Shown here: in pieces, positions 57,951-64,000 of the stretch
Numbering within the stretch: the stretch's first letter is position 1
Layout: each line of letters starts with the position of its first letter
DNA from: Leptospira brenneri
GTDB taxonomy: Bacteria > Spirochaetota > Leptospiria > Leptospirales > Leptospiraceae
Assembly (NCBI RefSeq): GCF_002812125.1
Contig: NZ_NPDQ01000004.1
Coordinates: forward strand, 372,001 to 436,000
Direction: 5' to 3'
DNA length: 64,000 nucleotides
Notes under the pieces: generated by a model
Told to the model about the DNA's origin: nothing
Databases searched by the model: none
Seen by the model: only the letters and a program-made list of their open reading frames with translations
Translations under genes and position numbers: made by a program

Positions 57951-58696
57951 AGATACCCTATTGTCTTATAAAACTCGAAGTATGATTTTAACTCTTTTCC
58001 GAATAAAGATCGAAGGAATTGGTTCAAAATCAAATCACCATCCCGGTATTCCGACTCACGAGTGAAAACCCCGAGTACATTCGAGAATTTCTTTGATAAC
58101 ATAGTATGAAACAGTTTCAAAACAGGCAAATGATCTTTGGGTAATGGGTGACAGTCAGAACATAAAAATTCACGATCTGCCACCGAAAAGTAAGCCGCAC
58201 TTTTGGAAAGCACCTCCTCTCCACAAGTATGGCAATAGAATTCTGTCGGAAAATGCCCCATATGGGAAAGAGCCCGTAGTTTGAAAAAAGGCAAAATCTG
58301 CTTTTGAAACCCTTTTTCATTAGAAGTATCCAAACTTCCTGAAAGAAGTTGAAAAAGAAAAGGATGCGATTCCCCTTCTGGATAAAGAAGAGAAGTAAGT
58401 TCCGTTAAATACAAAACAAAAAGTGTACCTAAATAATCAGATTTTAATTCATCATAACGATTGACAAGATGGACTTCTTTGATGGACTTCCAATCCTTCT
58501 CTGGCTGATCGTAATAATCTACTTCCACAAGAGAACCAATCTCTGTAGTGATGATGGCCCGGCGTTTGGACTTACGAATTCCTTTACTAAGGAAATTCAT
58601 TCTACTTTGTGATTCACCTGCAAGGCTAATGAGTCTATCACTATCTCCAATATCACGACTGAGGATAACGATTCCTTTTTCTTTTCGAATCGCCAT
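57947..58696 (-). CDS. recO: DNA repair protein RecO
   Basis: Recombination mediator of 249 residues that anneals single strands and helps load RecA with RecR. An N-terminal OB fold begins KEKGIVILSRDIGDSDRLIS. The helical C-terminal part holds a zinc finger with CHTCGEEVL and FLCSDC (CxxC...CxxC). Its start is directly after the ybeY stop and its end overlaps the small protein gene by 4 bp. Confidence 0.9.
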   Translation of the reverse strand: MAIRKEKGIVILSRDIGDSDRLISLAGESQSRMNFLSKGIRKSKRRAIITTEIGSLVEVDYYDQPEKDWKSIKEVHLVNRYDELKSDYLGTLFVLYLTELTSLLYPEGESHPFLFQLLSGSLDTSNEKGFQKQILPFFKLRALSHMGHFPTEFYCHTCGEEVLSKSAAYFSVADREFLCSDCHPLPKDHLPVLKLFHTMLSKKFSNVLGVFTRESEYRDGDLILNQFLRSLFGKELKSYFEFYKTIGYL

Positions 58697-59164
58697 TTAA
58701 CGTTCAAACACCAATTCCAAACATTCATCCTCTTTTTTACGCATCTGGATGGCATCTTCTTCATTTGTTTCATGATCATAACCAAACAAATGCAAAATTC
58801 CATGTACAAGAAGACGATAAAACTCATCAATGATCGAATGACCAATTTCACTGGCTTGTTTACGACAAGTATCCATCGAAATGACTACTTCACCTAAGAT
58901 CTGAAAGGGGATCGGTGGAGATTCAGAATAAAGTGGAAAAGATAGAACATCTGTTGTTTTATCTAGCCCCCTCCTTTCAAAATTGATTTCTTTCATCAAT
59001 TGGTCATCCACAAGAAGAATCGATAATTCTAATACTTGTAAAAAATTAGGACTTAAGAATTTAAGAATGAGTTCAGAATTTTTCAAAACCAAATCAGATT
59101 GAATTTCAATATCCCCACCCCACTGGTCATTTAGGTGGGTCACCACATTTAGGGATGAATTCAT
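58697..59164 (-). CDS. ybeY: endoribonuclease YbeY (rRNA maturation)
   Basis: Zinc-dependent endoribonuclease of 155 residues involved in 16S rRNA 3'-end maturation and 70S quality control. The family core is seen in [13 protein letters not shown] and in the metal-binding [13 protein letters not shown] (H-x3-H-x5-H). It overlaps the upstream 7TM-HD gene by 4 bp, in the widely conserved phoH-(7TM-HD)-ybeY order. Confidence 0.95.
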   Translation of the reverse strand: MNSSLNVVTHLNDQWGGDIEIQSDLVLKNSELILKFLSPNFLQVLELSILLVDDQLMKEINFERRGLDKTTDVLSFPLYSESPPIPFQILGEVVISMDTCRKQASEIGHSIIDEFYRLLVHGILHLFGYDHETNEEDAIQMRKKEDECLELVFER

Positions 59165-61527
59165 TTTTTATTTTTTTTTGAACCAGCTACTTCTAAGGCT
59201 TTTGTATCTTCTGGTTTTGGGTATTTTGGCCTTTGGTGCAAACTAGAAAGTAGTACTTCTTGAAAACTAGATTTGATGATTTCTAAATCTCCGATGGTCA
59301 GACCACTTTCATCCAATTGGTTTTCAGCTAATTTTGAATTTACGATTTTTCGAATGAGTTCGTCCAAACTTTCAGGAGAGACTTCATCTAGTGAACGAGA
59401 AGCAGCTTCCAATGAATCGGCAATCATGACGATCGCAGTTTCTTTACTTTGAGGTTTTGGACCAGGATATTGAAAATCTTTTTTATTGATGTTTTTTCTA
59501 GCCGAAGGGGAAATTTCCTGTAAGGCCTTATGATAAAAAAACGCCATGGTAGATGTTCCATGATGTTCGGGAATGAAACTAATAATCTCCCGAGGAAGCC
59601 TTGCTTTTTTTGCCATTTCTATCCCATCTAACACATGATCAATGACAGTTTTCGCAGCAAGTGCTGGATTGTTTTTGTCGATATGTTCTGGTTTGGGAAT
59701 CAAATGTTGGTTTTCCACAAAAAAACCGGCATTCGGTATTTTTCCAATATCATGGAAATAAACTCCTACACGAACAAGAAGCCTATCCAAGTTTAGATTT
59801 TGCGCTGCTCTTTCCGACAAAGCAGCCACCATAAAGGTATGAGTGTAAGTAGAAGGAGCTTTGGTTAGTAGTTGCTGTAACAAAGGATGGCCGGTGTCGG
59901 CAAGTTCAATGAGTTTAAAACGAGTAGGAATATTAAAAACATATTCATACAGGGGAAGTAAAAACTGAACCGCTGTCGCACTGGCAAACCCATTCACAAA
60001 ACACATCACGGTGATGTGAAATAAATTCGAATTGGTTAAGTCCCTAAAAAAACCAGATCCTGTGGAAACATAAAACTCTCTTCCATCAAATAGATAACCC
60101 GCGGTGGTTATCAAAATTTGCACAAAGGTAAGTAAAAACCCCGCTTTTAAAAAATCAATTCGTTTGAGTAGCCGCCTTCCATAAATAGAACTCACCACTG
60201 CAACAGTAAAAGCTAACATAAAGGATGTTGGGTTGTAACGAGAGGCAAAAAAAACCGCAAAAGCTAAAAAGAAACCAATGGCGATAGAAAGTTGTTCATC
60301 ATAGACAAATCCAAGGAGTAAACAAAGCATTCCCACCGGGACAAACATTCCAAAATAATATACGCCCGACAAATCACTGTCAGTGGCATAAAAGATCTTA
60401 GAAAGTAGATAAATAGAAGCAATGACAATCCAAAGTGTAAAAAAGATAATTAAATTACTCGATAGGTCATTCAGCCGCTTTGGCCTATAACGAATCAGAT
60501 AGAACCCAACAATCATAATGAGAACACATTGAGTGAGAAAAATAGAAATGATGGATGCTAAATTGGCTCTGGTCGCATACCGATTCATCATATCCAGCTT
60601 GAATTTTACCTCGGGAGTGATCACATCTCCCGAACGAACAACAACCTCATTGGCTTGGATCCGACTTTTTTGGATGGGAATGGAGTTTGAGGCTCGCAAC
60701 CTGGAATTTTCAGTTTCTTCCGCATTATAACTACAAGCAGGATAGGAATAAACATAATAAAGTCCAATCCTCGAGACGGCTTTGAGTAGAGAATCAGAAA
60801 CGTTCGGCAATTTTTCAGAAGCTAACTTTGATAGTACGGATGCTACTGGTCCTTCTTTATAAATCTGTGACCGAGGAATGACTAAATTACCATCGATAAA
60901 ATATGTTTGGTCTTGGGTTCCGATATTACGAATCTTGGCCCCGGCTTTGTCCAAATCTTTTGCAAACGGAAGGTCTTCTTTAACAATACAATACTTTGAA
61001 AAAATGAGATTGGTATATTGTTGGATGAAGTTCTTTAACTTATCTTTTCTAGGATAATCCAAGATAGCTTGGATTTCTTCATTGGTACGATTTCGCCATC
61101 TAGGAATTCGATCTTTGACAATGGCAGGACTTCCCTTTCCTTCTGCTAAAATAGTACGTAATAGTTCAACATCTTCCGAAAGATTTGTATCAATCCCCGC
61201 AACAAGTATTCCAAAATCTTTATCGAAAGCAAAAGGAACATTGGCAGCAGCTTTCTGTTTTTCCTGATTTGTTTTTTCAGTATCTTCGTAAGAAAATTCC
61301 TTTGCCGATTGGATGGTTTCAGGAGCAATTTTCCCTTCTGAAAAAAGTCCATCGGGATCTGTATCCACTCTTGTTTGGCCAAAAAAAGGAATCGAAAGAA
61401 CATAAGTAACAAACAATAAAGTTAAAGACACCAATACAAGTTGGATGTTACGAACAACAGAAACTGGCCTAACTTTTGTTAGGAAGTCAGTCACTTGAGT
61501 CATGGAAGAATCTAAAATAGCTTTCAT
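59161..61527 (-). CDS. 7TM-HD family phosphohydrolase (PgpH/YqfF-like)
   Basis: A 788-residue membrane protein. An N-terminal helix is followed by a large extracellular domain (about 50-310) that includes [17 protein letters not shown]. Seven membrane helices follow (about 325-520), then a cytoplasmic HD domain (about 550-720) with [32 protein letters not shown], the His-His in FIPEHHGTS and [11 protein letters not shown]. In Firmicutes this family degrades cyclic di-AMP; the same role here is inferred. Coupled to phoH upstream and ybeY downstream by 4-bp overlaps. Confidence 0.93.
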   Translation of the reverse strand: MKAILDSSMTQVTDFLTKVRPVSVVRNIQLVLVSLTLLFVTYVLSIPFFGQTRVDTDPDGLFSEGKIAPETIQSAKEFSYEDTEKTNQEKQKAAANVPFAFDKDFGILVAGIDTNLSEDVELLRTILAEGKGSPAIVKDRIPRWRNRTNEEIQAILDYPRKDKLKNFIQQYTNLIFSKYCIVKEDLPFAKDLDKAGAKIRNIGTQDQTYFIDGNLVIPRSQIYKEGPVASVLSKLASEKLPNVSDSLLKAVSRIGLYYVYSYPACSYNAEETENSRLRASNSIPIQKSRIQANEVVVRSGDVITPEVKFKLDMMNRYATRANLASIISIFLTQCVLIMIVGFYLIRYRPKRLNDLSSNLIIFFTLWIVIASIYLLSKIFYATDSDLSGVYYFGMFVPVGMLCLLLGFVYDEQLSIAIGFFLAFAVFFASRYNPTSFMLAFTVAVVSSIYGRRLLKRIDFLKAGFLLTFVQILITTAGYLFDGREFYVSTGSGFFRDLTNSNLFHITVMCFVNGFASATAVQFLLPLYEYVFNIPTRFKLIELADTGHPLLQQLLTKAPSTYTHTFMVAALSERAAQNLNLDRLLVRVGVYFHDIGKIPNAGFFVENQHLIPKPEHIDKNNPALAAKTVIDHVLDGIEMAKKARLPREIISFIPEHHGTSTMAFFYHKALQEISPSARKNINKKDFQYPGPKPQSKETAIVMIADSLEAASRSLDEVSPESLDELIRKIVNSKLAENQLDESGLTIGDLEIIKSSFQEVLLSSLHQRPKYPKPEDTKALEVAGSKKNKK

Positions 61528-62531
61528 GGTTTTTTAGAGAACAAACTCTCGTTTTCTTCAAATCTTCTTACTATGGATTCGACGATCGGGTGGCGTGTAA
61601 TATCTTCTCTCCCAAAGAAAATCGTTTCAATTCCATTTAGATTTCGGAGAGTATACACTGTTTTTTCCAGTCCCGACCGGCCATGTGCCAAATCGATTTG
61701 GGTGGCATCCCCTGAGATTGCCATTTTAGAATTTTTTCCAAACCGAGTGAGAAACATTTTTAATTGAGGCAAAGTGCAGTTCTGTGCTTCATCCAAAATA
61801 ATAAAGGAATGCGACAAGGTTCTTCCTCTCATAAAAGCTATGGGAGCAATTTCAATTTTTCCAACTTGCAAATATTCACTTGTTTTTTCGAACCCGATAC
61901 ATTCATGTAACGCATCATAGATGGGACGAAGATAAGGATTTACTTTCTGGGTCAAATCACCCGGAAGAAATCCTAAGTTCTCTCCCGCTTCCACAGCAGG
62001 CCGAGTTAGGATGAGCCTGTCCACTTCCCCCGTTTGCATCATCCGACAAGCAGAAGCTATGGATAAAAAAGTTTTACCAGTTCCTGCAGGTCCCATGGCA
62101 ATGGTGATATAGTTTTTATGAAGACTATCGACAAAGTTTTCCTGATTTTTAGTGCGGGGAAAGATGGGTTTTCCTTTGAAGGTGACAAAGATTTTGTCTC
62201 TCGGAGTCCAGGTCTCTCCTTCCTTTTGGAAATCAGAAGAACCAGGTGTGGGCCAACCACCACTGGAATCTTTGACTTTATTCACTAAGTAATCAATATC
62301 AAAAAAAGAATAATCTGCTTTGTCAGGCCTTCGTTTGAAATTTTCTTCCACCTTGTGAAAGGTATCTAAGGCAACTTGGACTTGGTCTTCACTTCCCTGG
62401 ATGATGAGAGACTTACCACGCGGAATCAGTTTTACATTGAGTCGACTTTCCCATAACGGGAGTTTGCTGTCTCCAATCCCACATACTGTTTGGTAGAGGG
62501 ATTCTTCCTGAAATGTAAAACTTTCATCCAT
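61524..62531 (-). CDS. phoH: PhoH-like ATPase (YbeZ)
   Basis: A 335-residue P-loop ATPase/RNA-helicase-like protein that partners with YbeY in ribosome maturation (family knowledge). An N-terminal KH-like region precedes [20 protein letters not shown]. Walker A is [11 protein letters not shown] and Walker B is [19 protein letters not shown] and the sensor region [10 protein letters not shown] follow. It starts 1 bp after the aspS stop and overlaps the 7TM-HD gene by 4 bp. Confidence 0.95.
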   Translation of the reverse strand: MDESFTFQEESLYQTVCGIGDSKLPLWESRLNVKLIPRGKSLIIQGSEDQVQVALDTFHKVEENFKRRPDKADYSFFDIDYLVNKVKDSSGGWPTPGSSDFQKEGETWTPRDKIFVTFKGKPIFPRTKNQENFVDSLHKNYITIAMGPAGTGKTFLSIASACRMMQTGEVDRLILTRPAVEAGENLGFLPGDLTQKVNPYLRPIYDALHECIGFEKTSEYLQVGKIEIAPIAFMRGRTLSHSFIILDEAQNCTLPQLKMFLTRFGKNSKMAISGDATQIDLAHGRSGLEKTVYTLRNLNGIETIFFGREDITRHPIVESIVRRFEENESLFSKKP

Positions 62532-62532
62532 A

Positions 62533-64000
62533 TTAAATAGTGACTACCCTGAGTTTTAATTCTTCTAGTTGTTTTGCGTCCACAGGCCCCGGTGCTTCAC
62601 TCATCATACAAGTTCCTTTTTGTGTTTTGGGGAAAGCAATGACATCACGAATGGAAGTTCCTCCAGTAAGTAACATCATAATCCGATCCACACCAAAAGC
62701 AATCCCCCCATGAGGTGGCGCACCAAAAGAAAGGGCATCCAGTAAAAATCCAAATTTGGATTTTGCATCTTCTTCACCAATCCCAATCGCTTCCAAAACC
62801 AAGCTTTGGATTTCAGGATTGTGAATCCGAATTGATCCCCCACCAATTTCTGTTCCATTGAGAACTAGATCATAAGCTTTAGCACCTATCGAAGAAAGGT
62901 CAACTGATTTCCCAGCTTTCCAATCCCTTAGTTTATCAAAGTCTTCTTCTTTTGGAGAAGTGAAAGGATGGTGGAGGAAGGTCCAAGTTTTGGTCGCTTC
63001 ATCCAGTTCAAACATAGGAAAATCCACTACCCAATGAAAACTATAAGGAAGCTTAGGTGGATCGTATTTTTCAGATAATTTCAATCGGAGAGCACCAAGA
63101 GAAGCGTTCACAATCTTAGAAGAATCCGCTCCAAAGAAAACCATATCCCCTTCTTTCGATCCAACGGCTTTTGCAATCGCATCCAAAGCCTCGGGAGTGA
63201 ACCTCTTGGTGATGGTAGACTCTAAGCCTCCTGCCCCATGTTTCATATAGGCAAGGCCTTTGGCACGGAAGTCACGTGACAACCAACCCGTTAGGTCTTC
63301 GATCTCTTTTCTAGAAATCACCGATCCACCAGGAACACAAATGGCTTTTACCACACCACCACCAGACACAGCAGCACTAAACACTTGAAAATCAGCATCT
63401 TTTACAATCTCAGATACATTCACAAGTTTCATTCCAAAACGAATGTCTGGTTTGTCAGATCCGTATTCCTCCATGGCTACATGGTAAGGCATCTTCATAA
63501 ACGGTGCATTCACTTCGAGACCAAAAACTTTCTTTAAAGCAAAGGTCCACATGGATTCAATTTCAGCACGAATGTCATCTTCTGTAACAAAAGAAAACTC
63601 CATATCGAGTTGAGTGAATTCAGGTTGGCGGTCCGCACGTAAGTCTTCGTCTCGGAAACATTTTACGATTTGAAAATACCTTTCCATTCCACCAATCATC
63701 AGGATCTGTTTGAAAAGTTGAGGAGATTGTGGGAGAGCATAAAACTCACCTGCATTCAAACGAGAAGGGACAAGAAAATCGCGTGCCCCTTCGGGAGTGG
63801 ATTTATTTAAAATAGGTGTTTCAATTTCCAAAAAGGATTTACTATCTAGATATTCACGAAGAGCAAATGTTAGTTTGTGACGTAAAACCAAACGATCCCG
63901 AAGTTCGTCCCTTCTCATATCCAAATAACGATATTTCAAACGAATTTCTTCCCCAGATGGATCGAACTCATCTAAGGTAAACGGTGGAGTTTTGGAGGTA
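62533..64000 (-). CDS. aspS: aspartyl-tRNA synthetase, partial (5' end outside window)
   Basis: Class IIb synthetase; about 489 C-terminal codons are present and the frame runs open to base 64000, so the N-terminal anticodon-binding domain and start lie outside. Motif 2 surroundings ([22 protein letters not shown]), the GAD insertion domain of bacterial enzymes (about bases 62990-63480), and motif 3 ([23 protein letters not shown]) are clear. An apparent start at 63939 is an internal Leu of [11 protein letters not shown] and not a real start. It heads the visible nine-gene operon. Confidence 0.95.
   Translation of the reverse strand, partial: TSKTPPFTLDEFDPSGEEIRLKYRYLDMRRDELRDRLVLRHKLTFALREYLDSKSFLEIETPILNKSTPEGARDFLVPSRLNAGEFYALPQSPQLFKQILMIGGMERYFQIVKCFRDEDLRADRQPEFTQLDMEFSFVTEDDIRAEIESMWTFALKKVFGLEVNAPFMKMPYHVAMEEYGSDKPDIRFGMKLVNVSEIVKDADFQVFSAAVSGGGVVKAICVPGGSVISRKEIEDLTGWLSRDFRAKGLAYMKHGAGGLESTITKRFTPEALDAIAKAVGSKEGDMVFFGADSSKIVNASLGALRLKLSEKYDPPKLPYSFHWVVDFPMFELDEATKTWTFLHHPFTSPKEEDFDKLRDWKAGKSVDLSSIGAKAYDLVLNGTEIGGGSIRIHNPEIQSLVLEAIGIGEEDAKSKFGFLLDALSFGAPPHGGIAFGVDRIMMLLTGGTSIRDVIAFPKTQKGTCMMSEAPGPVDAKQLEELKLRVVTI

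Noticed and set aside
57721..58065. 114-codon plus-strand frame over recO and the small gene
   Set aside because: Opposes an operon with exact 4-bp overlaps; the minus-strand genes are better supported.
63937..63939. Apparent start codon for aspS
   Set aside because: The frame stays open to base 64000 and reads [18 protein letters not shown], so this is an internal Leu codon of a gene truncated by the window.

Overview
The window reads as a chromosomal segment of a spirochaete of the genus Leptospira, most likely from the saprophytic (biflexa-like) group. This is inferred from moderate-to-low GC, many lipoproteins with loose lipoboxes, OmpL47-type repeats, an LpxI-LpxB lipid A pair, a TIGR04176-type polysaccharide regulator, and very many PAS/GAF histidine kinases. 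No rRNA, tRNA, CRISPR array, insertion sequence or prophage was seen. Genes are tightly packed. The only gene-poor stretch above 300 bases is 1064-1666.

Layout. 1-1063 (-): the start of a surface polysaccharide locus, with an EPS-type MarR regulator followed by GDP-L-fucose synthase, which runs off the left edge. Two identical-architecture dyads lie upstream of the regulator. 1667-9795: an acyltransferase and small lipoprotein, a TrmH-type methyltransferase, FadH, a lone receiver protein, a four-PAS histidine kinase and an SDR. 9933-17080 (+): a membrane SpoIIE-type phosphatase with TPRs, three surface lipoprotein genes (DUF1566-like, a protein with a metzincin zinc motif, a seven-repeat propeller) and a histidine kinase. 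17242-24685 (+): sucC-sucD, a TolC-family protein, an SH3 protein, FmdB, lpxI-lpxB. 24659-30574 (-): small lipoprotein, AsmA-like protein, TPR lipoprotein, UvrD/PcrA helicase, GST. 30698-34712 (+): Nudix, LysM-FecR, OmpL47-like, MFS, small protein. 34713-42468 (-): uvrC followed by a translationally coupled trio (lamin-tail-like lipoprotein, predicted outer-membrane protein, phospholipase D-like lipoprotein). 42528-45561 (+): a chemoreceptor overlapping a signal peptidase I homologue that has lost its catalytic Ser and Lys. 45575-47233 (-): GAF histidine kinase. 47421-53499 (+): gapA-pgk-tpiA-secG, an exported protein, and a kinase/response-regulator pair, in one run. 53587-64000 (-): nine nearly gapless genes (aspS, phoH, 7TM-HD, ybeY, recO, a small protein, argS, cinA, a propeller protein) ending at a strong terminator.

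How the genes work together. Central carbon metabolism (sucCD; gapA-pgk-tpiA), lipid A synthesis (lpxI, lpxB), RNA/translation functions (ybeY, phoH, argS, aspS) and DNA repair (uvrC, recO, UvrD-like) are interleaved with envelope lipoproteins and signalling proteins. The most unusual items are the catalytically degenerate signal peptidase I homologue, the lipoprotein with a complete HExxHxxGxxH motif, the lamin-tail/outer-membrane/PLD trio, an ArgRS whose HIGH motif has lost both histidines, and two kinases sharing a long insertion in the dimerisation domain.
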